The notes below the pieces were generated by a model. That model had not been told where the DNA came from and made no database searches. It saw only the letters and a list, made by a program, of their open reading frames with translations. DNA of 64,000 nt from contig JADJXR010000001.1 in NCBI GenBank assembly GCA_016710285.1, positions 868,001 to 932,000 of the forward strand. Reading direction: 5' to 3'. The translations under genes and the position numbers were made by a program. The DNA comes from Chlorobiota bacterium (lineage in GTDB: Bacteria > Bacteroidota > Ignavibacteria > OLB7). Below, piece by piece: positions 18,199-25,969 of the stretch. Within the stretch, counting starts at the first letter, position 1. Each line of letters begins with the position of its first letter.

Positions 18199-19800
18199 TT
18201 ATGCGTGCTCCGTTGCTGGGGTTGCGGCGCGTTCCTGCAAGTTCACCACAATGGCATCAATCTGGGTCCGCAGTTCGGTTTGCTGCTGCACGATGCCGGC
18301 AATCTCGGCATTGAGTTGCTCAATCTCCACCGTCTGGCGTTGGTCCTGCTGGGCCACGTAGCTAGAGACGGCGATGTTGAAACTGTTGTCGGCAACGTCG
18401 CGGCAAGGCACCAGCCGCGCAAAGTGGGGCACGTCCGTTCGGTTGGTGAATGCCTGCAAGATTTTTTCCTGATGCTCGGGGAGCAGCTTGTTTTTATTTC
18501 CGCTTCGGGCAAACAGGTCGCTGGCATCAATGAACAGGATGGAGTTGTCCCCTTTGGACCGTTTCAGGACGATGACGCAGGTGGCAATGGTGGTCCCGAA
18601 GAAAAGATCGGGAGGAAGCTGGATGACGGCATCAACGAAGTTGTTATCCACAAGGTACTGGCGGATTTTCTGCTCGGCACCGCCGCGATAGAGCACGCCC
18701 GGGAACTCAACAATGGCCGCGGTCCCGTTCACCGCCAACCAGGAAAGGATGTGCATGGTGAAAGCAAGGTCCGCTTTGCTTTTTGGGGCAAGCACACCGG
18801 CGGGGGCAAAGCGTGGGTCGTTAATCAGCAGCGGGTTGGCATCCCCCTCCCACCGGATGGAGTACGGGGGGTTGGAGACGATTGCCTCGAACGGTTCATC
18901 GTCCCAATGTTGGGGGTCGGTAAGGGTGTCGCCGTGGGCAATGCTGAACTTCTCGAAGTTCACATCATGCAGGAACATGTTGATGCGGCAAAGGTTGTAG
19001 GTGGTCAGGTTGGTCTCCTGGCCGTAGAACCCCTGGCGAACATTTTCGGCACCCAGAATCTTGACGAATTTCAGCAGCAAGGACCCCGAGCCGCAAGCGG
19101 GATCATAGACCTTGTTGACCTCGGTTTTGCCAACCACGGTGATCCTGGCCAGCAGTTCGGAAACCTCCTGCGGGGTGTAGAATTCCCCCCCCGATTTGCC
19201 GGCGGTGGAGGCGTACATCTGCATCAGGTACTCGTAGGCATCGCCGAACAGGTCAATGTTGTTGTGGGCAAAAATGCCGGTGGTGTTGGAGAGTGGAAGA
19301 TCCGCAATGGCATCGAGCAGTTTCACCAATTTTTCGTTTCGCTTGGCCACGGTGGGACCAAGTTTGGGGCTGTTCACGTCAAGGTCGTCGAACAGGCCTT
19401 TGAAGTCATCTTCGCTGGCGGTTCCGTTGGCCGAGCCTTCGATGTTGGCAAAGACGCGGCTAAGGGTTTCGTTCAGGTTGGGATCGTACCGGGCGCGCTG
19501 CTGAACCTTGACGAAGAGTTCAGAAGGGAGGATGAAGAAGCCTTTTTCCTGGACGGTTTCCTGGCGGCCACGCTCGGCAATGGAGTCGTCCAGGAGTGAG
19601 TATTCAAAGTCTGGGTTGTTGGCTTTGCGTTCCTGTTCGTTCAGGTAGTTGGTAAGATTTTCGGAGATGAAGCGGTAGAAGAGCATCCCCAGGACGTAGC
19701 TTTTGAAATCCCATCCATCCACGCTGCCGCGCAGGTCGTTGGCAATGCGCCAGATGGTTTTGTGAAGCTCGGCACGTTCGATTTCGCTGGTGTTGTTCAT
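18199..19800 (-). CDS. hsdM: Type I restriction-modification methyltransferase subunit
   Basis: This 533-residue protein is started at the ATG at 19800; the open frame extends further, but into repeat sequence. The N-terminal helical domain (WRIANDLRGSVDGWDFK, LGMLFYRFISE) is followed by the N6-adenine methylase core with the SAM motif DPACGSGS (233-240) and the catalytic NPPY (310-313, in IVSNPPYSIRW). The C-terminal coiled region contacts HsdS. It methylates adenine within the HsdS target and belongs to the complete enzyme with hsdR. It is the first gene of the operon. A duplicated 73-bp repeat unit lies upstream, between it and fumC. Confidence 0.95.
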   Translation of the reverse strand: MNNTSEIERAELHKTIWRIANDLRGSVDGWDFKSYVLGMLFYRFISENLTNYLNEQERKANNPDFEYSLLDDSIAERGRQETVQEKGFFILPSELFVKVQQRARYDPNLNETLSRVFANIEGSANGTASEDDFKGLFDDLDVNSPKLGPTVAKRNEKLVKLLDAIADLPLSNTTGIFAHNNIDLFGDAYEYLMQMYASTAGKSGGEFYTPQEVSELLARITVVGKTEVNKVYDPACGSGSLLLKFVKILGAENVRQGFYGQETNLTTYNLCRINMFLHDVNFEKFSIAHGDTLTDPQHWDDEPFEAIVSNPPYSIRWEGDANPLLINDPRFAPAGVLAPKSKADLAFTMHILSWLAVNGTAAIVEFPGVLYRGGAEQKIRQYLVDNNFVDAVIQLPPDLFFGTTIATCVIVLKRSKGDNSILFIDASDLFARSGNKNKLLPEHQEKILQAFTNRTDVPHFARLVPCRDVADNSFNIAVSSYVAQQDQRQTVEIEQLNAEIAGIVQQQTELRTQIDAIVVNLQERAATPATEHA

Positions 19801-19965
19801 TCGGTGTGGTTCTGTGCGTTCGGTTCGTGTGTGTGTTGGCCGCAGAAAAAGGCCGGCGCGGCGTTGTTGATTGTTGCTGATGCTGTGTGTAAGGAAGTTT
19901 GCCCAGCGGGTGCAAGATACCACGCCCCCCGCCCAAACAGGACACGGCGTGGCCGATGTGTGGCA

Positions 19966-20160
19966 ATCCCGACGGAGGCGGGGTAGCGGCAGGTCTTTAG
20001 CCTGCCCAGACACCGAAGGCTAAAGACCTTCGGCTACCCGTGCGGCGGTCATCCCGACGGAGGCGGGGTAGCGGCAGGTCTTTAGCCTGCCCAGACACCG
20101 AAGGCTAAAGACCTTCGGCTACCTCTTCCGGTGGCGATCCCGACACAGTCGGGACCGCTA
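19966..20160. repeat. Palindromic repeat array 4 with a 73-bp duplication
   Basis: A 73-base segment is repeated exactly at 19966-20038 and 20051-20123. It runs from ATCCCGACGG through GGCAGG-loop-CCTGCC and CCGAAGG-loop-CCTTCGG to GGCTACC. A further CCCGACACAGTCGGG unit follows. The array lies between the hsdM promoter region and the 3' end of fumC. Confidence 0.9.
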
Positions 20161-20169
20161 CTCCATCCC

Positions 20170-21565
20170 CTACCTTCTCCCCACCATTTCCTCCGGCTTC
20201 ACCCATTGGTCGAATTGTTCGTTGGTGAGCAGGCCAAGCTCGATGGCGGCTTCGCGCAAGGTTTTGTTTTCTTTGTGGGCTTTCTTGGCAATCTTGGCGG
20301 CGTTCTCGTAGCCGATGTGGGTGTTCAAGGCCGTCACCAGCATCAGGGAGTTTTCCAGATGCTGCTTCCAGGACCGGAAGGTTTGGCTGGATACCGGTGG
20401 CGCAGTTGTTGTTGAAGCTGACGCAGGCATCGCCAATCAGCCGCGCGCTTTGCAGCACGTTGGCGGCAATCATCGGCTTGAAGACGTTCAGCTCGAAATG
20501 CCCGGTTGCGCCGCCGATTGCAACCGCAACGTCGTTCCCCATCACCTGCGCGCAAACCATCGTCATCGCTTCCGGCTGGGTGGGGTTCACCTTCCCGGGC
20601 ATGATGGAGGAACCTGGCTCGTTATCGGGAATGATGATTTCGCCAATGCCACACCGCGGGCCACTGCTGAGCATTCGGACGTCGTTGGCGATCTTCATCA
20701 GCGAAACAGCGCACCGTTTCAGCGCGCCGGAAAGCTCCACCATGGCATCGTGCGCCGCAAGTGCCTCGAACTTATTCGGCGCGGTGACGAACGGGTGGCC
20801 GGTGGATTCGGCGATTTTTTGGGCAACAAGGGTGTCGTATCCCGGGGGTGTGTTCAGGCCTGTGCCAACGGCGGTTCCGCCAAGCGCAAGCTCGCGCACC
20901 ATCTCCAACGCGCTTCGGAGCGCGCGGATTCCGTTATCCAGCTGCTGCACGTATCCGCCAAACTCCTGGCCCAACGTCAGCGGCGTGGCATCCATAAAAT
21001 GGGTCCGCCCGGTTTTTACGATGCTGCTGAACTCCTCCGCTTTTGCGGCCAGCGTTCCGCGAAGCAGCTCCATTCCTGGGATCGTCACGGTTGCCACCTG
21101 GGCGTAGGCGGCAATGTGCATGGCCGTCGGGAAGGTGTCGTTGGAGGATTGCGATTTGTTGACATCGTCGTTCGGGTGCAGCACTTTCTTGTCGTCGGAA
21201 AGGCTCCCTCCGTTCAGGACGTGGGCGCGGTTGGCAATCACCTCGTTCACGTTCATGTTGCTTTGCGTCCCGGACCCGGTTTGCCAAATCACCAGGGGGA
21301 ATTCGCCATCCAACTTCCCCTCCAAAATCTCCTGGCAGACGGCGGCAATCAGGTCCCGTTTTTCGGCAGATAGGACCCCAAGTTGGTGGTTGGCTTGGGC
21401 GGCGGCGCGCTTCAGGTGGGCAAAGGCGTAAATCACCTCGCGGGGCATGCTGGCCTCGGGACCGATTTTGAAATTATTGCGGGAACGCTCAGTTTGCGCG
21501 CCCCAATACTGCTGGGCGGGGACCCGGACCTCCCCCATGGTGTCATGTTCGATACGGTAGTTCAT
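20170..21565 (-). pseudogene. fumC: Fumarate hydratase class II, frameshifted near the 3' end
   Basis: This gene encodes the class II (Fe-independent) fumarase, fumarate + H2O to malate in the TCA cycle. From the ATG at 21565 the frame matches FumC, with GSGTQSNMNVNEV, the signature GSSIMPGKVNPTQ and SFNNNCATGIQPNLPV. After LPVL the frame is lost. The remaining family sequence, KQHLENSLMLVTALNTHIGY to WVKPEEMVGRR, continues in the next frame to a stop at 20170. One extra base near 20368-20369 explains it; without it the protein would be 464 residues, the normal length. If uncorrected, the out-of-frame product runs on to 20105 inside a repeat array. Sequencing error is a real possibility. Confidence 0.9.
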
Positions 21566-21761
21566 GGAAGTTGGGAAATGGAAATTGGGAAATGGTTATC
21601 GGTTACGTGTTGGTCAAGCAATGGTGATTGATGCTTCCCTTCCCCCTATCTTCCCCCCACTCTCTATCGGCCTGTGCAAACCAATGGCGCGGCGGGGACG
21701 TTACCCCTGCCGATGCTGTGTGTCAAGCAATCAACCACTCGTTTGAAATTAACAACCAACC

Positions 21762-22916
21762 ATGAATACTCGCGCCAATTCCCCTCTGTTCCGCTGTTTC
21801 GGTTCGTTCCTGCTGGTTGCCGCGCTGGCACTGGCCGCCGGCTGCGACCCCGGCCCCACCGATCCCGATGCGGTTTCCAACAGCATCACCCTGCCCGCAA
21901 CGCTCACCCCCGATAACGGGCAACTGGTGATCCCCAAAGTGACGGCGGTTGCCAAGTCGTGGCTGGTGATCCGCCGCGACAACGGGAGCGGCGCGCCGCA
22001 GATAAACGGGGTGATTGGGAAGCTGCTGGTCCCCATTGGCGCAACCACCAACGCACGGGTGACGCTGGAAGGAAACGTCAGCAATGGGGAGAAACTGTGG
22101 GCAACGCTTCATGTTGATGATGGCGTGGCGGGGACGTTCGAGTACACCGGCACGGGGTCCCCGGACCAGATTGCGATCAATGATGCAAACGCCATGGTCC
22201 AGGCATCGTTCACGATCGTTCAATCCACCCCGGCGGTAAGCGGGGGCGATCAGGTCCTGAACAACAACCGCGTTTCGCTGACGGTGACGGCTGCCGAAGA
22301 TGGCTGGATTGCCCTTTATGCCGACAACGGCGCGGGCGCGCCGGGGACGCTGCTGGGGAAAACGCACGTCAACGCCGGGGAGAACGGCGCGGTCAGCGTG
22401 GCGTTGGACACGGCGGCAGCCAACGCCATTAGCCCGAACGCAACGCTGTGGGGGGTGCTGCACATTGATCGCGGCGTGGAGGGGACGTTCGAGTTCCCCG
22501 GCGCGGATCAGCAGGTGACGCTGAACAGCAATCCGGTTCGCACCTCGTTCAAAGCGTTGGGGTCCAGCACCCCGCACGTGTTGATGACCCCGAAGAAGAT
22601 CACCAACGGGACCATCACGGTTGATAAAGTGGAAAGCGGCGTGGTTGGTTGGATTGTGATCCACGAAGCCGACGCGAACGACGACCCGATTCTTGGAAGC
22701 TCCATTGGCCGCGCACGGGTGAGCATTGGTGCAACGGAAAATGTGGTGGTGGCGGTGGAGAAAAGCATCCCCTCCGGAACGCTTCTTGTTGCGGTGCTCC
22801 ACCACGATGACCCCGCCATTGGAACGTGGCAAAACGCCGGCGAAACCGGTCCCGACGCACCAGTAACGCTGGGAGGAGCAGGGCTGTTTGTGCTGATTAG
22901 GTTTCGGGTGGAGTAG
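21762..22916 (+). CDS. Lipoprotein with three tandem beta-type repeats (DUF7282-like)
   Basis: This is a 384-residue lipoprotein: the signal peptide ends in LALAAGC with lipid-modified C28. Three repeats of about 110-120 residues follow. Each has W-I/L-V/A-I/L near its start (SWLVIRRDNG, GWIALYADNG, GWIVIHEADA), a middle such as GKLLVPIGATTN or GRARVSIGATEN, and an end in LWATLHVDDG, LWGVLHIDRG or LLVAVLHHDD with GTFE or GTWQ. The pattern resembles repeats called DUF7282, of unknown function and thought to be surface adhesive or structural. Probably anchored in the outer membrane. It stands alone with its own terminator. Confidence 0.65.
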   Translation: MNTRANSPLFRCFGSFLLVAALALAAGCDPGPTDPDAVSNSITLPATLTPDNGQLVIPKVTAVAKSWLVIRRDNGSGAPQINGVIGKLLVPIGATTNARVTLEGNVSNGEKLWATLHVDDGVAGTFEYTGTGSPDQIAINDANAMVQASFTIVQSTPAVSGGDQVLNNNRVSLTVTAAEDGWIALYADNGAGAPGTLLGKTHVNAGENGAVSVALDTAAANAISPNATLWGVLHIDRGVEGTFEFPGADQQVTLNSNPVRTSFKALGSSTPHVLMTPKKITNGTITVDKVESGVVGWIVIHEADANDDPILGSSIGRARVSIGATENVVVAVEKSIPSGTLLVAVLHHDDPAIGTWQNAGETGPDAPVTLGGAGLFVLIRFRVE

Positions 22917-22941
22917 CGGCCTCCTCTGCTGAAGTCTGTCC

Positions 22942-22985
22942 AAAAGAACGCCCGGAATCCCCCCGATTCCCGGCGTTCTTTCTGT
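22942..22985 (+). terminator. Terminator after the repeat lipoprotein
   Basis: A long GC-rich stem, AAGAACGCC...GGAATC with GATTCC...GGCGTTCTT, is followed by TTTCTGTTT, 25 bases after the stop. Confidence 0.85.
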
Positions 22986-23046
22986 TTCTGGCTTGACCGT
23001 TTCCGGCTGTCACGTTTCCGGCGTTCCCCCGCCGTTTCTGCTTTTG

Positions 23047-23054
23047 TAGCTTTG
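23047..23054 (+). promoter_or_regulatory. Candidate -7 promoter element of carA
   Basis: TAGCTTTG matches the Bacteroidota-type -7 consensus TAnnTTTG, 46 bases before the carA start. No clear -33 element is seen. Confidence 0.4.
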
Positions 23055-23100
23055 CTCAATTTGTCCAATACAGCAACCTCCTAACTGGCAGTTCCCACAG

Positions 23101-24276
23101 ATGACCTTCCGACCAAAAGCCAAGCTCGCACTGGAAAACGGTGTTGTCTTCACCGGACGCGCATTCGGCGCACTTGACCGCGAAGCAAGCGGGGAAGTAG
23201 TGTTCAACACCTCGATCACCGGATACCAGGAGATTTTGACCGACCCCAGCTACAACGGCCAGATCGTTACGATGACCTATCCCCACCAGGGGAACGTTGG
23301 GGTGAACGGCCACGACGTGGAATCGCGTGCGGTCCAGGCCGCCGGATTTGTCACCCGCGAGGCAGCGCGGCTCCGCTCCAACTGGCGCAGCCAGGCGGAC
23401 CTTGATGAATACCTTCGCCAGCATGGGGTGATCGGGATTGAGGGGCTTGACACCCGCCGCCTTGTCCGAATCCTTCGCGAGGAAGGGGCCATGCGCGGGG
23501 TGATCTCCGCCACCGACCTTGACGACGCAAGCCTTGTGGCACGCGCCCGCGCACTCCCCAGCATGGCTGGGTTGGACCTCACAAAAAACGTCACCTGCGA
23601 TTCCAGCTACGTTTGGAGTTCGCTGGATGCAAGCGGATACCGGCTTCCCGGAGCCGATGGCGAATCGCCCGCCGAGGAATTCCATGTGGTGGTGATGGAT
23701 TACGGGGTGAAGTACAACATCCTGGAGCGCCTTTCGGCGTTTGGGTGCCGGCTGACGGTGGTCCCATCGAACACCACCGCTGCCGAAGTTTTGGCGATGA
23801 ACCCCGATGGCATCTTCCTCTCGAACGGCCCCGGCGACCCCGACGCGGTGAAATACGCGATTGAAACGATCAAAGAACTGATTGGGAAGAAGCCGATCTT
23901 CGGAATCTGCCTGGGCCACCAACTGCTGGCGCTGGCGCTTGGGGGGAAGACCTTCAAGCTGAAATTTGGCCACCGCGGGGCCAACCATCCGGTGCAGAAC
24001 TTGCTGACGGGGCTGAACGAGATCACCAGCCAGAACCACGGGTTCGCGGTTGATCTGGACTCGCTGCAACACCTCCCGATTGAGCTTACCCACGTCAACC
24101 TTAACGACAACACGTCGGAGGGATTCCGCCACACGGAGCTTCCGCTGTTCTGCGTCCAGTATCACCCCGAAGCCGGCCCCGGCCCGCACGATGCCGACTA
24201 CCTGTTCCGCGATTTTGTTGAGATGATGAAACGGGAACGGGAGAAAGCACAGGCAAACGAAGTGATGGCGGCGTAG
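23101..24276 (+). CDS. carA: Carbamoyl-phosphate synthase small (glutaminase) subunit
   Basis: This 391-residue protein has an N-terminal CPSase domain (LALENGVVFTGRAFG..., TSITGYQEILTDPSY) and a class I glutamine amidotransferase domain from about 195. The nucleophile lies in GICLGHQ (C270) and the His/Glu pair in QYHPEAGPGP (H355, E357). It releases ammonia from glutamine for carbamoyl phosphate synthesis by CarB, feeding arginine and pyrimidine synthesis. carB is not in the window. The next gene, a thiolase, follows after 49 bases on the same strand. Catalytic residues are complete. Confidence 0.95.
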   Translation: MTFRPKAKLALENGVVFTGRAFGALDREASGEVVFNTSITGYQEILTDPSYNGQIVTMTYPHQGNVGVNGHDVESRAVQAAGFVTREAARLRSNWRSQADLDEYLRQHGVIGIEGLDTRRLVRILREEGAMRGVISATDLDDASLVARARALPSMAGLDLTKNVTCDSSYVWSSLDASGYRLPGADGESPAEEFHVVVMDYGVKYNILERLSAFGCRLTVVPSNTTAAEVLAMNPDGIFLSNGPGDPDAVKYAIETIKELIGKKPIFGICLGHQLLALALGGKTFKLKFGHRGANHPVQNLLTGLNEITSQNHGFAVDLDSLQHLPIELTHVNLNDNTSEGFRHTELPLFCVQYHPEAGPGPHDADYLFRDFVEMMKREREKAQANEVMAA

Positions 24277-24325
24277 GGATTTATCAACGCTAACTACCAA
24301 CAACAACCGATAGCTCAACTCAAGT

Positions 24326-25498
24326 ATGCCAACCGTAATTCTCTCCGCTGCACGCACGCCAATCGGGTCGTTCGGCGGATCGCTTAGCTCGATACCTGCC
24401 CCGCAGCTTGGGGCAACCGCAATCAAAGCTGCGCTGGAACGGGCCGGGGTCGCGCCGGAAAATGTTGAAGAAGTCATCATCGGGAACGTCCTGACCGCTG
24501 GCGTTGGCCAGTCGCCGGCGCGCCAAGCGGCGTTGGGCGCAGGCATCCCGAACTCGGTGCCAACGCTGACCATCGGGAAGGTTTGCGGAAGCGGGATGAA
24601 AGCGGTGATGCTTGCCGACCAAGTGATTCGCGCAGGCGATGCCAACCTTGTGGTGGCCGGCGGGCAGGAATCCATGTCGCTTGCCCCCTTCCTTCTTCCG
24701 AACGGACGCTACGGCTACAAGTTCGGCGACGGAAAGATCATTGACTCGATGCAATACGACGGCCTTACCGATGCCTACGACAACGTGGCGATGGGCGTTG
24801 CTGCCGATGCTTGCGCCGTGGCCTGCAACATCGTCCGCAACGACCAAGATGCGTTCGCAATCGAAAGCTACCGCCGCGCCCAGGCATCGGTCACCGAAGG
24901 CCGATTCAAAGAAGAGATCGCCCCGGTGACGATCAAGGACCGGAAAGGGGAAACGGTGGTGGATACCGACGAGGACCCGTTCAAAACCAACTTCGATAAG
25001 ATCCCAACGCTGAAGCCGGTCTTCACCAAAGATGGCAGCGTCACCGCCGCCAACGCCAGCACCATCAACGACGGCGCGGCCGCGTTGGTGCTTGCCAGCG
25101 AAGCCTACGCCGCCGCCAACGGGCTGAACCCGATTGCGCGAATCGTTGCCCAAGCGCAGCACGCACAAGCACCGATGGAGTTCAACACCGCGCCGGTGAC
25201 GGCAATCCGCCGCGTGCTTGAGAAAGCCGGGCTGACGGTGGATGATATTGACCTGTTCGAGATCAACGAGGCGTTCGCCGTCACCGCGCTGGCGGCCAAG
25301 AATGAGCTTGGATTGCCGCACGAGAAGCTGAACGTCAACGGCGGCGCGGTGGCGCTGGGCCACCCGATTGGAGCTTCCGGCGCGCGAATCCTTACCACGC
25401 TTCTCTACGCCCTGAAAAGCCGTGGATTGAAACGGGGTCTTGCCGGAATCTGCATCGGCGGTGGCGAGGCAACGGCGGTGATTGTTGAGATGGTGTAA
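24326..25498 (+). CDS. Acetyl-CoA C-acetyltransferase (thiolase)
   Basis: This 390-residue thiolase has the nucleophile in GKVCGSGMKAVML (C87), the histidine in NGGAVALGHPIGASGAR (H346) and the second cysteine in GICIGGGEA (C376). The N-terminus, VILSAARTPIGSFGGSL, is typical of biosynthetic acetoacetyl-CoA thiolases (AtoB/PhaA type). It condenses two acetyl-CoA or cleaves acetoacetyl-CoA in the cytoplasm. It follows carA by 49 bases, so the two may share a transcript although their pathways differ. A strong terminator follows. The degradative or biosynthetic direction cannot be told from sequence. Confidence 0.95.
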   Translation: MPTVILSAARTPIGSFGGSLSSIPAPQLGATAIKAALERAGVAPENVEEVIIGNVLTAGVGQSPARQAALGAGIPNSVPTLTIGKVCGSGMKAVMLADQVIRAGDANLVVAGGQESMSLAPFLLPNGRYGYKFGDGKIIDSMQYDGLTDAYDNVAMGVAADACAVACNIVRNDQDAFAIESYRRAQASVTEGRFKEEIAPVTIKDRKGETVVDTDEDPFKTNFDKIPTLKPVFTKDGSVTAANASTINDGAAALVLASEAYAAANGLNPIARIVAQAQHAQAPMEFNTAPVTAIRRVLEKAGLTVDDIDLFEINEAFAVTALAAKNELGLPHEKLNVNGGAVALGHPIGASGARILTTLLYALKSRGLKRGLAGICIGGGEATAVIVEMV

Positions 25499-25522
25499 TC
25501 GGCGCAACAGCCACAGCAATTC

Positions 25523-25559
25523 AAAAGGCCACCACAGGGTTTTGTGGTGGCCTTTTTTT
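25523..25559 (+). terminator. Terminator after the thiolase gene
   Basis: AAAGGCCACCACA with TGTGGTGGCCTTT and a T7 run, 24 bases after the stop. Confidence 0.92.
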
Positions 25560-25563
25560 GCGC

Positions 25564-25743
25564 GGTAGCGGCAGGTCTTTAGCCTGCCGTAGCAGCTCCG
25601 ATTCAATCGGTAGCGGCAGGTCTTTAGCCTGCCGTAGCAGCTCCGATTCAATCGGTAGCGGCAGGTCTTTAGCCTGCCGTAGTAGCTCCGATTCAATCGG
25701 TAGCGGCAGGTCTTTAGCCTGCCGTAGCAGCTCCGATTCAATC
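25564..25743. repeat. Four exact-length tandem copies of a 45-bp palindrome unit
   Basis: Units start at 25564, 25609, 25654 and 25699. Each holds GGTAGCGGCAGG-TCTTTA-GCCTGCC followed by GTAGCAGCTCCGATTCAATC, with one a/g difference. A reading frame through it gives 15-residue repeats, but I regard it as non-coding. Confidence 0.92.
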
Positions 25744-25868
25744 GGTAGCGGCCCCGATCTTTAGCGGGGCCCTGTCAGATAACGCCGAAGGCTAAAGACC
25801 TTCGGCTACCCCGACGCAGCCGAAGGCTAAAGACCTTTTATCAATCCCGACGAAGGTCGGGACGGCCA
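25744..25868. repeat. Palindromic repeat array 5
   Basis: Hairpin units GGGGCC-type, CCGAAGG-loop-CCTTCGG and CCCGACGAAGGTCGGG continue the tandem 45-bp array up to about 100 bases before comEC. Confidence 0.88.
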
Positions 25869-25969
25869 CTCCGTCGAGCGGTATCTCCAATTCAACTGCT
25901 GCGGCACGTTGCAATGCATGGGAAGTTTCTCCATCTTCGCGGCAGATTCTCCGTCTCTTCCAATCCTTT

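Noticed and set aside
25558..25764. Open frame coding for a 15-residue tandem repeat (GSGRSLACRSSSDSI)
   Set aside because: It is a translation of the 45-bp palindromic intergenic repeat; the same sequence family occurs in all frames and orientations elsewhere.
25564..25868. CRISPR array
   Set aside because: Units are head-to-tail palindromes without unique spacers, and no cas gene is present.
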